From the NCBI GenBank assembly GCA_964638155.1, contig CAZWYI010000015.1:1-52154 (forward strand): a stretch of 52,154 nt of DNA. Direction: 5' to 3'. Position numbers and translations under genes: made by a program. Below are positions 1 through 8,695 of the stretch, in pieces. The DNA comes from CAYZTD01 sp964638155. GTDB lineage: Archaea; Thermoplasmatota; E2; DHVEG-1. How positions within the stretch are numbered: the stretch's first letter is position 1; the number at the start of each line of letters is the position of its first letter. Under the pieces are notes generated by a model. The model searched no databases. It was not told where the DNA came from and worked only from the letters and a program-made list of their open reading frames with translations.

Positions 1-129
1 TTATGTAAAAAATCTATGGGTTTTATATATTAGAACCCGAAATCTTTATTCCCCTTATTCTCTTAAATAAAATACTCAAATCATATTAAAAAAGTTTATG
101 TAAGGCTAGTAAATTTAAAATTGTAAAAT

Positions 130-840
130 ATGTCTGAAATCGAGACACTAAATTTATCTGCATTAATCATTTTTCTTGGTTGTATCTTAGTATATTCTAT
201 AAAACTTAAAATTGGTATGAAAAAACCAGAGACAGCTAAAAGAGGTCTTTTAAATATTTTCTATGGTCTCTGGGTAAATAGAATGATTAACAAAGAAGAA
301 ACAATAGTAGCAGTTCAAACAATGAGAAACTTAATTATGTCTACTACTTTTATTTCATCATCATTATTAGTTCTATTAGGCTTATTGATTAGAGTACCTG
401 GAAATGGGCTAGGTGAACTAATAAATCTATCTGCTACATCCAACGAAATTATAGCACAATACAAACTTTTGTTACTTTTATCAGCTAGTATTTTCTCTCT
501 AATTATGTTTCTTTTATCTCTTCGACAAATGGTTAGATTCAGTGTCTTAATAGGAATACCAATACAAGATATTGAAACACACGGAACAAAACATGTAGAA
601 AACAACGGAGATAAAGATAAGAAATGTCAGATTATTGATGGAAAAGCACTAAGAACTGATGTTTTTCTAAAAGCGATGAATAGATTTACATATGGTATGA
701 GAGGTATTTTTTATGCCATAGCAATAATTTTATGGTTCGTAAACGTGGTTGTCTTTGTTGTTGCGACTATAATCCTTACTACTTTACTAATAAAATATCA
801 AGATATCAAAACGCCATGTATTGAAGAAACCCCGATATAA
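130..840 (+). CDS. DUF599-like membrane protein
   Basis: This 236-residue integral membrane protein of unknown function has a hydrophobic N-terminal segment (about 10-28), two central segments (about 70-88 and 110-130) and a C-terminal pair (about 195-225). The stretch YGLWVNRMI followed by AVQTMRNLIMSTTF resembles the conserved core of the DUF599 family, which is what suggested the assignment. It begins with ATG and has no strong ribosome-binding site, so it may be leaderless. It converges with the decayed stress-protein gene, whose stop lies one base beyond its own. No reaction can be assigned. Confidence 0.65.
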   Translation: MSEIETLNLSALIIFLGCILVYSIKLKIGMKKPETAKRGLLNIFYGLWVNRMINKEETIVAVQTMRNLIMSTTFISSSLLVLLGLLIRVPGNGLGELINLSATSNEIIAQYKLLLLLSASIFSLIMFLLSLRQMVRFSVLIGIPIQDIETHGTKHVENNGDKDKKCQIIDGKALRTDVFLKAMNRFTYGMRGIFYAIAIILWFVNVVVFVVATIILTTLLIKYQDIKTPCIEETPI

Positions 841-841
841 T

Positions 842-1306
842 TTAATCTAAAATTTTAATCTTACAATTGCTGTCTTTACATACTTTATCTTCAACTGAAT
901 CAGATAAAAGTTTATCTACTCCAGATTTATCTGAGGGATGAATTATGATATGTGAGGGATTGAATTTTTTAACTGCTTTTAAAATAATTTTGGATGCTTT
1001 GCCTTTTTTAACTATTTTCTCGGCTGGAACATTAAGTTTTCTACTTATCTCAAGTATTTTATCTGAATATCCTTAAGATCTAATTTCTTGATCTCTTTCA
1101 AATTGACCTTTTAATTTATCCATATCTCTTCTACCTAAATAGCTTTTAATTGTACCACTAGATTTTTTTGTTTCAGATATACTTAAGACTATAACTTTTT
1201 CAGGGTCTTTATCAGAAATGAGCTTCTCTATTTTATCTACACTTTCTTTATCATAAGGGCTGCGGTAACATGCAACTAATATTTTTTTATTTTTATTTTC
1301 ATTCAT
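842..1306 (-). pseudogene. Universal stress protein gene with an in-frame stop
   Basis: Read on the minus strand from an ATG at 1306, preceded by GGTGA, the frame encodes a UspA-like protein (start MNENKNKKILVACYRSP). A TAA at 1073-1075 interrupts it after QEIRS. The same frame then continues without further interruption as GYSDKILEISRKLNVPAEKI and ends at 842. The total of about 154 codons is the usual length of a UspA protein, so this is one gene with one nonsense codon, not two genes. It may be a recent pseudogene or a base-call error. The product lacks the canonical VDGSD start and the GxGxxG nucleotide-binding pattern of the intact USPs in this window. Confidence 0.7.
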
Positions 1307-1310
1307 TTTT

Positions 1311-1900
1311 TCACCATAAACCAATAATTTTCCACCAACCAAGGCCTATAGTCATAAATATTGCAATACCAATTAAATTGAGAGTAAGACCAGGTTTTAA
1401 AAAATCTTTTGTTCTTAAAAGATCAGTATCATAAACCATAGCAGATCCAGGAGTTCCGATTATAAACATAAACGCAAAAGCAGAAGGAAGAGCTACTACG
1501 AACATAGCTAGTTTCGGATTTAAGTTAAGAGCAGATGCTGTAAAAATTGTTAGAGTGATAGGAAGAATTGTACCTGTGGCAGCACTATTGCTCATTACTT
1601 CAGATAAAAAGATAGTTAGAGTTACAACGACAAAAATCACTAGATAAGGGTGAGATGTAAATAGATAGATAATGTTACTAGCGATAAAATTCGCTGCATT
1701 TGTCTCTTGAGATAATGCAAAAGCAAGCGTTATAGCTCCGGCATAAAGAAAGATTATACCTCATGGTATTTTACTTTCTACATCTTCCCATGTTAAGGTT
1801 TTTGTTACACCTAAAAGACCTGCAATAAATACAGCTACTGTCGCCATTCCTACAATTGTTCCAAATGTAGCCCATTAAACAAAAGCAAGAACTAAAAAGA
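1311..1900 (-). pseudogene. Remnant of a DASS/SLC13 sodium-anion symporter
   Basis: The open part (1311-1640) gives the C-terminal membrane helices of a divalent anion:sodium symporter, including SEVMSNSAATGTILPI and IGTPGSAMVYDTDLLRT, the Asn-rich substrate signature of the family. Upstream in the same frame the homology continues (GVTKTLTWEDVESKIP-stop-GIIFLYAGAITLA), but TGA at 1761-1763 stands where the family normally has Trp. A TAA at 1875-1877 interrupts it again and the N-terminal half is absent. It is therefore a truncated, multiply broken gene. Its end lies 4 bases upstream of the start of the decayed stress-protein gene on the same strand, so they may once have been cotranscribed. 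Confidence 0.75.
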
Positions 1901-1927
1901 AAAGAACCTATGTGAAATATAATTCTG

Positions 1928-2293
1928 TTATATATCTAATATATCTTTATTTTCATTTCCATAAGATTCGTTGGTATTTTGTGATTTCTCAATTGATGGT
2001 AACTCCCCAAGGTTATCTGAATCTTGTTTGTTACCATCGGTTCTTATAAATTTTTCTCCTTCAAAGTTAACTGTGTGTATTTTAGCCCCTTTTTCCCAAA
2101 CTCTTTTACCACTAACCTTATCTTTAAGCATACAGGTATACCAATTGTCATCATTTTCATCTATACTTTTTACTATTTCTTTTCTTGGATAGATATTAGG
2201 ATTTTTTATACCTTCAACTGTGTTGATAAATGCCTTAACATTTCTAATGTGTTTATCTTTTTTATCTATATGACTAACCCAATATTCTGCCAA
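1928..2293 (-). CDS. DUF3892-like small protein
   Basis: This 121-residue soluble protein begins MAEYWVSHIDKKDKHIRNVK, resembling DUF3892 proteins, which carry a short beta-rich domain with a WVSH-type start and a conserved I..V pattern. The C-terminal third (from about residue 85) is polar and probably disordered. It starts with TTG at 2293, placed correctly behind the ribosome-binding site GAGGAG; the nearer ATG is out of frame. It lies 4 nt downstream of the CBS-HPF gene, as the last intact gene of the rhodanese operon. The function is unknown. Confidence 0.5.
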   Translation of the reverse strand: MAEYWVSHIDKKDKHIRNVKAFINTVEGIKNPNIYPRKEIVKSIDENDDNWYTCMLKDKVSGKRVWEKGAKIHTVNFEGEKFIRTDGNKQDSDNLGELPSIEKSQNTNESYGNENKDILDI

Positions 2294-2297
2294 TTTT

Positions 2298-3416
2298 TCA
2301 TCTCCTCTTATTTTTTTTAATTTGTTTTTCTATTGCCTCACATGATTTATTTATCGAATCCATAAATCCCCATCCTTCTTCTGAAGCAATAAACATACCA
2401 CGAGGAGAAGAAAGACGCATTTTACAATATATAATATGTTTTCCCTGACTCTGTTCGGTATGTCTTTTCAATCGAACGTAAATATGAGCATTATCTAGGT
2501 AATCTAAATATTTTTTAAAATTTGAAAATATAATCTCTTTTGGCCTTTGTTTATTAAACCCGTTTATACTATCAAGTTTTCCAGAAAATTGTATCACTAT
2601 TGGCTGTCTGATAACTGATGTTGCTAATGGTTCAAGTAGATCTTTTTTTGTAATAATACCTTCTATATTTTTATCCTTTCCGATAATCATACCTCTATAA
2701 TTATTTTCACACATAGTATTAACAATATCTCTTAATTTTGATTCAGGATCCATTATCTTTACTCTTTCTGACATAATTCCCTGTACTGGCAGATCCATGT
2801 ATTCTTTTTTATCTGCCATATATGCGCCATATTTTGATGTATCTTGATATTGCCCCGATCCCCCCTGACGGTGTTCAGGATGTATAAACTTAGAAAGTGT
2901 ATCATCTATTGTTATCATACCTGATAGTTCATTGTTTTTAAAAACAGGCAATCTAGAAATATCTTCTTCTTTGAACATTTTTATTGCTTTTGATACAGGT
3001 TCTTCTGATGTAATTTTAATCACTGGTTTTGAAATATATTTCTTGATGGGTTCTTCACCGAATTCTTTTTCTACAGCTTTTTTAAGTAAATCTCTAGCAG
3101 TTACCACACCTATTATCTTATCTTTTTCAAAAACAGGTAAAATATATGAATCACTTTCAAGCATTAAACCTGCTGTGTTTTCAATAGTTTCTTCTTCATT
3201 CAAACTTGCTACGTTTTTTAAAAATCTTGTTGGTTTTGTATTCGGAGAAATTTTTGCCCTTGAAATATCTCTCTTAGATAGTACTCCTCTATATTTACCA
3301 TCACTTAATACTATAATTCCATCGGAATCACCCATATTTGATATAGCCTGTGATATTTTCTCATCTTCTTCTATTTTAGGATAATCCTTTTCTATTATTT
3401 CCTTAATTGATTCCAT
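2298..3416 (-). CDS. Four-CBS protein fused to an HPF/RaiA-like ribosome-hibernation domain
   Basis: The 372-residue protein has four CBS repeats at about 8-55, 62-117, 125-180 and 208-265, forming two adenine-nucleotide-sensing Bateman modules. A C-terminal domain follows at about 273-370. It starts IVIQFSG and contains HIYVRLKRH, CKMRLSS and EGWGFMDSINKSCEAIEKQI, matching the beta-alpha-beta-beta-beta-alpha layout of hibernation-promoting factors (IxIxG start, DMYxAID-like segment, EKQIxKxK end). An energy-sensing module that controls ribosome silencing is the natural inference. The ATG at 3416 is chosen because GGAGG sits 8 nt upstream; a TTG at 3431 overlaps that site. The gene is third in an operon with two sulfurtransferase genes. 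Confidence 0.75.
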   Translation of the reverse strand: MESIKEIIEKDYPKIEEDEKISQAISNMGDSDGIIVLSDGKYRGVLSKRDISRAKISPNTKPTRFLKNVASLNEEETIENTAGLMLESDSYILPVFEKDKIIGVVTARDLLKKAVEKEFGEEPIKKYISKPVIKITSEEPVSKAIKMFKEEDISRLPVFKNNELSGMITIDDTLSKFIHPEHRQGGSGQYQDTSKYGAYMADKKEYMDLPVQGIMSERVKIMDPESKLRDIVNTMCENNYRGMIIGKDKNIEGIITKKDLLEPLATSVIRQPIVIQFSGKLDSINGFNKQRPKEIIFSNFKKYLDYLDNAHIYVRLKRHTEQSQGKHIIYCKMRLSSPRGMFIASEEGWGFMDSINKSCEAIEKQIKKNKRR

Positions 3417-3443
3417 ACATTTTTCCTCCAAATAAGATTTATT

Positions 3444-4805
3444 TTATACTTTATATCCTGCTTTTTTCCAAGCAAGCATTCCACCTAATAAATTTGATAC
3501 ATTTGGATAATTGTTCTTTTTTAGAAAACTTGATGCTATACTTGTTTTAAAACCGCTTTCACAATACACAATAATATGTTTATCTCTAGGTATTTTTTCT
3601 AAATTGTTTCTTAGTTCTCCAACATAAATATTATTTGAGTTTTTAATGTGCCCGTGATTTTCCCTAACCGAAATAGATCTAACATCTAAAATATAAAGAG
3701 ATTCGTTATCAAGATTTTTATGAAGTTTGTTTGGGGTCCATGTATCTACCTTTTCTATTTCTTCATTTGAGTTAACCCAAGTGGAAAAACCTTTTTTTAG
3801 ATAACCATTAATATTATCATAACCAAGTCTTATTAATTTTTTTACAGAGTCCTCAAGTTTATCATTGGAATCATCAATTAATATAATTGGATGGTTGTAA
3901 TTTAGAAAGTAACCTGAAAACATAGGTATACCATTTATCCAAATATTTAAGGTATTTGGAATGTGAGCACCAGAAAAACATGTTGGAGAGCGTATATCTA
4001 AAATCTGAGCGTTTTTTGATACTGATCTTTTAATTTCTTCAATATTCAATCTATCAAGATGAGGCAGGTTTTTTAAAATAGGTGGCCCATCTTTATTGTA
4101 TTCTTCCATTTTTTTAAAGTATGGTGGAATATAATGATGCTCTTTAGTTTTATATTCTATAAATCCTTCTTTTGGCATAATTAAAGATTTGTTTGTCTTT
4201 AGTTCATATCCAATTGTAGTGTATTCATGGTCACTTATTTCACCACCACATACAGATCCTTGGCCATGTGCAGGACAGATAATTACTCCTTCTCCAAGGG
4301 GCAGAATTTTTTTATGCAAAGAATTATAAAGTTTTTCTGAGAGATTTTTTCTTTCTTTTTCTCCATATAAATCTGTTCTACCGGTATCACCTGCAAATAG
4401 AGTATCTCCTGTGAAGATCATAAATACATCATCTGAGATTTTTTTATCTTTTACTGTTATAGATATGCTTTCATCTGTATGGCCTGGTGTTTCTAGGATT
4501 TGAAGCTCTAATAGACCAAGTTTAAATGTATCATTTTCTTTAACATTTTTACCATATTTGAAGTTAATTTTTGATCCATGATATATATCTGCCTCAGTTA
4601 TATTTTGTAGTTCTTTTGATCCAATTACATAGTCTTCATTTCGATGGGTTTCAAAAATATATTTTATTTTAACATCGTTTTCTTTTTCGATTTCAATATA
4701 TTTATCGATATCTCTTCTTGGATCTATAACTGCGGCTATTCCACCAGATCCAATTATATATGAATTATGTGCAAGACCTTCAGATACAATCTTTTTCAAT
4801 AACAT
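3444..4805 (-). CDS. Metallo-beta-lactamase-fold protein with two rhodanese domains
   Basis: Residues 1-200 form an MBL fold of the persulfide dioxygenase/glyoxalase II type, followed by rhodanese domains at about 255-345 and 360-453. The usual HxHxDH is changed to H54-R-N56-E-D58-Y59; other metal positions remain (GHT at 109, TGD at 134, PAH at 180). The first rhodanese has no active-site Cys and is probably structural. The second has C415 in CESGFKTS. The family handles glutathione- or protein-bound persulfides; the altered metal site makes the exact reaction uncertain. The start has GGTGA 9 nt upstream. It lies 49 nt after the rhodanese gene and 27 nt before the CBS-HPF gene. Confidence 0.8.
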   Translation of the reverse strand: MLLKKIVSEGLAHNSYIIGSGGIAAVIDPRRDIDKYIEIEKENDVKIKYIFETHRNEDYVIGSKELQNITEADIYHGSKINFKYGKNVKENDTFKLGLLELQILETPGHTDESISITVKDKKISDDVFMIFTGDTLFAGDTGRTDLYGEKERKNLSEKLYNSLHKKILPLGEGVIICPAHGQGSVCGGEISDHEYTTIGYELKTNKSLIMPKEGFIEYKTKEHHYIPPYFKKMEEYNKDGPPILKNLPHLDRLNIEEIKRSVSKNAQILDIRSPTCFSGAHIPNTLNIWINGIPMFSGYFLNYNHPIILIDDSNDKLEDSVKKLIRLGYDNINGYLKKGFSTWVNSNEEIEKVDTWTPNKLHKNLDNESLYILDVRSISVRENHGHIKNSNNIYVGELRNNLEKIPRDKHIIVYCESGFKTSIASSFLKKNNYPNVSNLLGGMLAWKKAGYKV

Positions 4806-4854
4806 CTTTTATTATCACCAGAACTATTAAAGAAAGATAATTAGAAGTGTGATT

Positions 4855-5751
4855 TTATTCAACAACTTCTTTTAATCTTGGTTTTTCTCCTACTACAGTA
4901 GGGTTTTCTGGATAGGATGTCCATTCTGTATAGGATCCCTCATATATTTTCACTCTAGGATAGCCTAAATAAAATTTGAATAATAAAAATTCATTTGTAG
5001 CTTCTCTTCCAGTTCCACAGGAACATATTACCAACTTATCTCTGGTTGCACCAACTTCATTTACTATCTTTTTGATTTCATCATCAGATTTTAATAATCT
5101 AGGATTATCATTATCCATTAATTTTTTCCAAGGAAGATTTACTGCTCCTGGGATATGTCCAGGTAAAATCCAAGGTCCTTGCCCTTCATAAACATTTTTT
5201 GGTCTTGCATCTAATAAAATTGTGTCTTCTCTATCTTTTAAATCTTTTACTTCATCCATATTTACATAGTAATCTCCTTGAACATCTATGTTAAAAATTG
5301 ATTCATCTATTTTTGGAAATTCCTTTGTAATTTCTTTTTTTTCTTTTTTCCATTTTTCAAGTCCTCCATCAAGGACATATACTTTGTTGTGGCCATATCT
5401 GGCAAGAGTATAAGCTACCATTGTTTGCTCTAGGCCATCTCCCCATCCTCTAAACTCTCCTTTTGCAGTGTATACTACTACTGGTTCATCATTTTTTAAA
5501 CCAATTCTATTAAATAGTTTATTAATTACTTCATCTGGTACATATGCCCCTGGTCGTCCTTCAAAGGGTATTCTTAAAAGCTTTTGATTAAAATAGACAG
5601 ACCCAGGTATATGTTGTGTTATATAATCATGAATATCAGGTTGAGTATCAATTATTTTTAAATTTGGTTTACTTAAATTTTTTTCCAACCAATCTGTTGA
5701 TACCCATTTTATTTTGCTTTCTTTTTTATCTGGATATGGATAGTTTTTCAT
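4855..5751 (-). CDS. Tandem-domain rhodanese sulfurtransferase
   Basis: The 298-residue protein has two rhodanese domains (about 15-140 and 160-285), the normal size and order of thiosulfate or 3-mercaptopyruvate sulfurtransferases. The N-terminal domain is inactive (Tyr-Thr-Ala-Lys at the loop). The C-terminal loop CSCGTGREA carries the persulfide-forming Cys, about residue 245. The loop is closer to thiosulfate sulfurtransferase than to the CGSGVTA loop of MST. It has no signal peptide, so it is cytosolic. The ATG at 5751 is preferred over the GTG at 5763 because that GTG lies inside the ribosome-binding site GGTGA. It is the first gene of the sulfurtransferase/CBS-HPF operon. Confidence 0.88.
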   Translation of the reverse strand: MKNYPYPDKKESKIKWVSTDWLEKNLSKPNLKIIDTQPDIHDYITQHIPGSVYFNQKLLRIPFEGRPGAYVPDEVINKLFNRIGLKNDEPVVVYTAKGEFRGWGDGLEQTMVAYTLARYGHNKVYVLDGGLEKWKKEKKEITKEFPKIDESIFNIDVQGDYYVNMDEVKDLKDREDTILLDARPKNVYEGQGPWILPGHIPGAVNLPWKKLMDNDNPRLLKSDDEIKKIVNEVGATRDKLVICSCGTGREATNEFLLFKFYLGYPRVKIYEGSYTEWTSYPENPTVVGEKPRLKEVVE

Positions 5752-5929
5752 TTTATTTTTCACCTTTTTCTTATTTTATGCTATTAACACTTTGTGAAAT
5801 GTATTTAATATTGACTTAATTTCAGATTAAAGTTATATCAAAAACAATTCTAAAGAAAATATTAAAGAATGTTTATTATCGAATGTTGCAAAGAGTAACA
5901 ATCATATATGTTTTTTTAAGTTATTTTTA

Positions 5930-5944
5930 AACTATCTTTTAGTA
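5930..5944 (+). promoter_or_regulatory. Stress dyad, near match (AACT-N7-AGTA)
   Basis: AACTATCTTTTAGTA sits 35 nt before the site-2 protease ATG and is followed by TATTATATAG, a TATA-like stretch. One base differs from the AACT-N7-AGTT dyad found before the stress genes near 23-28 kb. The surrounding 5752-5978 is the divergent promoter region shared with the rhodanese operon and holds no gene. Confidence 0.5.
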
Positions 5945-5978
5945 ATTATTATATAGTAAATTTTGCTTAAAAAAATTA

Positions 5979-7080
5979 ATGGAAACATCTTTTAAAATAG
6001 CCGAAATTCTAGATATACCAATAAAAATTCATTTTAGTTTTATTGTGATTCTTGCTTTGTTTGTATGGGTTTTTTCTTTTGAAAGTTTTCAAATATTTGA
6101 CATTACTATTGGTTATGGAACAATAAATACGTCAATTGTTTTTAAGGCAATTCTTGGACTTTTACTTTCCATTTTACTTTTTGTTTGTGTTTTATTACAT
6201 GAATTAGGACACTCGTATGTAACCCAAAAAAGTGGTTTTAAAATAAATGGTATAACTCTCTTTATATTTGGCGGAGCCTCTCAAATGAAAGAAACACCAA
6301 GAGAACCAAACACAGAAATTAAAATTGCCTCTGCTGGACCTGGTGTCAGTTTTTTATTGGGATGTGTTTTTTATTTTAACTGGTTTTTTAAAACAGAATA
6401 TTTTTTCAGAGATATTTTTAATCAGCTTTGGAACCCTAGCTTTTTATAATGTTGTCTTAGGTTTGTTCAATCTTGTACCAGCTTATCCAACTGATGGAGG
6501 TAGGCTTGTTAGAGCAACTTTAGCAAAATATATGAATTACGGAAAAGCAACTTCTTGGGCTGCAAATATTGGAAAAGGAATTGCTATTGCTATGGCAATA
6601 TTTGGAATAATTATTTTAAATATATGGCTAGTAATAATTTCTGTTTTTTTATTTTTTGGTGCTAATCAAGAACAGAAAATGGTAAAGATTTCTCTAGCAC
6701 TAGAAGATAAAAAAGTTGAAGATATAATGGATAAAAACGTGAAATCTATATCTCCAAACACCAACATTAAAGATTTATTAGGTATATTAAGAGAAGACAA
6801 GAGCTTAATTTATCCTGTAGTTGATAATAACAAATTAATAGGAATTGTTACCATAAACGATGTTCAAAAAATTGATAAAGAAAACATTGAAAACATATTT
6901 GTTAAAGATATTATGAGAAAAGATTTTTCAAAGATCTCTCCAGAACAAAAAGCTATATCTGCATTCAAAACACTTTCAAAAGATAAATACAATAAATTGT
7001 TTGTAGAAAAAGATTCTAAAATTCTAGGTGTAATAACTCAAAATGATATTATTCATACCTTAAAAATGAGTGGAATATAG
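5979..7080 (+). pseudogene. Site-2 protease (M50) with two CBS domains, interrupted by a frameshift
   Basis: The first frame (5979-6449) gives membrane helices and the zinc-binding HELGH at residues 74-78, then IFGGASQM and ASAGPGVS typical of S2P proteases. The second frame (+1, open to 7080) continues with FNLVPAYPTDGGRLVRA, which carries the third metal ligand (normally NxxPxxPxDGG), further helices and a CBS pair ending at the stop. The frame must change between about 6345 and 6430, where two T6 runs lie (GGTTTTTTAA and ATATTTTTTC). One extra or missing T would restore a protein of about 365 residues. It would be an intact intramembrane protease if the lesion is a sequencing error. CBS domains suggest control by adenine nucleotides. 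Confidence 0.75.
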
Positions 7081-7116
7081 TTTAATATTAATATCTTATC
7101 AAAAGCTTTATAAGAT

Positions 7117-8691
7117 ATGACTATACTTAAAAATAGTGGAAAGGGGGAAAATAAGATAACTAAATCCATTGGTAACCTTGATAAAAAATCTACAGAAAAC
7201 AATAAAAGTGATCTCTTATTTAAAAAAAATCAATTACTTACAATATTTAATAGTATCAATGAAATAATATATGTAACTGATATTGATTCTTATGAGGTAT
7301 TATTTGTAAATAAGTATTTTAAAGATTTATTGGGAGAAAATCCTGTTGGAAAGAAATGTTATGAAATTTTTCAAGATTTAAAACATCCATGTGAATTATG
7401 TACCAATAAAAAAATTATGAAAAATTCTGATGAACCCTATCGTTGGGAGTATCATAATCCAATATTAGATAGAGATTTTGTTATAACAGATAAACTCATA
7501 AAATGGCCTGATGGTAGAAATGTAAGATTTGAATTAGCTATAGATATTACTAAATACAAAAAAGTTCAAAAGAACTTGAAAGAACAAGAAGAAAGATATA
7601 GACTTGCTCAAAAAGCAGCAGAAATAGGGAGTTGGGAATACAATATAAATACAGGAGAGGTCACCTGGTCAGAACAAATTGAATCGATATTCGGTTTGAA
7701 TAAAGGACAATTTAAGGGTACTTACAAAGATTTTATGAATCATGTCCATCCAGATGATCGAACATTGATTCAAAGAGAAGTTGATAGATGTATTAAAAAA
7801 GGTAAAGATTATGATATTGAACACAGAATTATATGGCCTGATGGATCAGTTCACTGGCTAAGAGAGATGGGGGACATTTTTAAAGATAAAAATAACAAAC
7901 CCTATAGAATGCTTGGAGTAGTTCAAGACATTACTGATCGCAAGAAGTCAGAGAAGCAGATAAAAAATTTAACGAAAAAATATATGTTTCAAGCAAAAAA
8001 ATTAGCAGAAACAAATAAAGAACTTGAGGCTTTTAGTTATTCTGTTTCTCATGATCTTAGAGCACCTTTAAGAAGCATAAACGGTTTTAGTCAGGCCTTA
8101 CTTGAGGACTATGACGATCTTCTTGATTCTGAAGGAAAAGATTATCTTTTAAGAATAAAGAAATCGGCCAATAGAATGGCAGAGTTAATTGAAGGTTTAT
8201 TGAAACTTTCTAGACTTATGAGAGCTGAAATGAATTTACAAACAGTAAACATCGGAGAAATAGCAGAAGATGTTTTCAATGAGTTTGAGAAAAACAATCC
8301 AAATAATAATGTTAAATTTGTAATAAAAGATAAAGATAAGATGTATATAAAAGGAGATTCTAATCTTCTTAGGGTTTTACTAGAAAATCTGATTGGTAAT
8401 GCTTGGAAGTTTACCAAAAAAGAATCAAAACCAAAAATAATAGTTGGTTGCAAAAAAAACAATATGTCAAGAAATATTTTTTACGTTAAAGATAATGGAG
8501 AAGGTTTTAACATGGATTATTCAGATAAATTATTTGTTCCGTTCCAAAGACTGCATAAAGAAAAAGATTTTTCTGGTACTGGTATAGGTCTTAGTATAGT
8601 TCAAAGAGTTATTAAAAGACATGATGGAAAGATATGGGCAGAAGGAAAAAAAGGTATGGGTGCTACATTTTATTTTACAATAGGTGAATAA
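7117..8691 (+). CDS. Sensor histidine kinase with two PAS domains
   Basis: The 524-residue protein has no membrane segment. PAS1 (about 38-148) contains KKCYEIF and PCELC, the Cys pattern of PAS domains that may bind metal or respond to redox. PAS2 (about 160-278) ends with the PAC motif VVQDITDRKK. A coiled linker leads to HisKA with H312 in SVSHDLRAP. The HATPase domain shows the N box (LIGNAWKFT), G1 (DNGEGF) and G2 (GTGIGLSIV). It is a cytosolic phytochrome-like kinase without a chromophore domain. Its stop lies 4 nt before the ATG of the response regulator, so the two are cotranscribed and likely partners. Confidence 0.93.
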   Translation: MTILKNSGKGENKITKSIGNLDKKSTENNKSDLLFKKNQLLTIFNSINEIIYVTDIDSYEVLFVNKYFKDLLGENPVGKKCYEIFQDLKHPCELCTNKKIMKNSDEPYRWEYHNPILDRDFVITDKLIKWPDGRNVRFELAIDITKYKKVQKNLKEQEERYRLAQKAAEIGSWEYNINTGEVTWSEQIESIFGLNKGQFKGTYKDFMNHVHPDDRTLIQREVDRCIKKGKDYDIEHRIIWPDGSVHWLREMGDIFKDKNNKPYRMLGVVQDITDRKKSEKQIKNLTKKYMFQAKKLAETNKELEAFSYSVSHDLRAPLRSINGFSQALLEDYDDLLDSEGKDYLLRIKKSANRMAELIEGLLKLSRLMRAEMNLQTVNIGEIAEDVFNEFEKNNPNNNVKFVIKDKDKMYIKGDSNLLRVLLENLIGNAWKFTKKESKPKIIVGCKKNNMSRNIFYVKDNGEGFNMDYSDKLFVPFQRLHKEKDFSGTGIGLSIVQRVIKRHDGKIWAEGKKGMGATFYFTIGE

Positions 8692-8695
8692 TAAT

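Noticed and set aside
1..129. A gene start or RNA at the left edge
   Set aside because: Only AT-rich sequence with stops in all frames; nothing recognisable.
1761..1763. TGA read as Trp, i.e. an altered genetic code
   Set aside because: Intact genes here use TGG for Trp and end with TGA (for example the ChaB and MPGP-like genes), and the same carrier remnant also has a TAA and lacks half its length.
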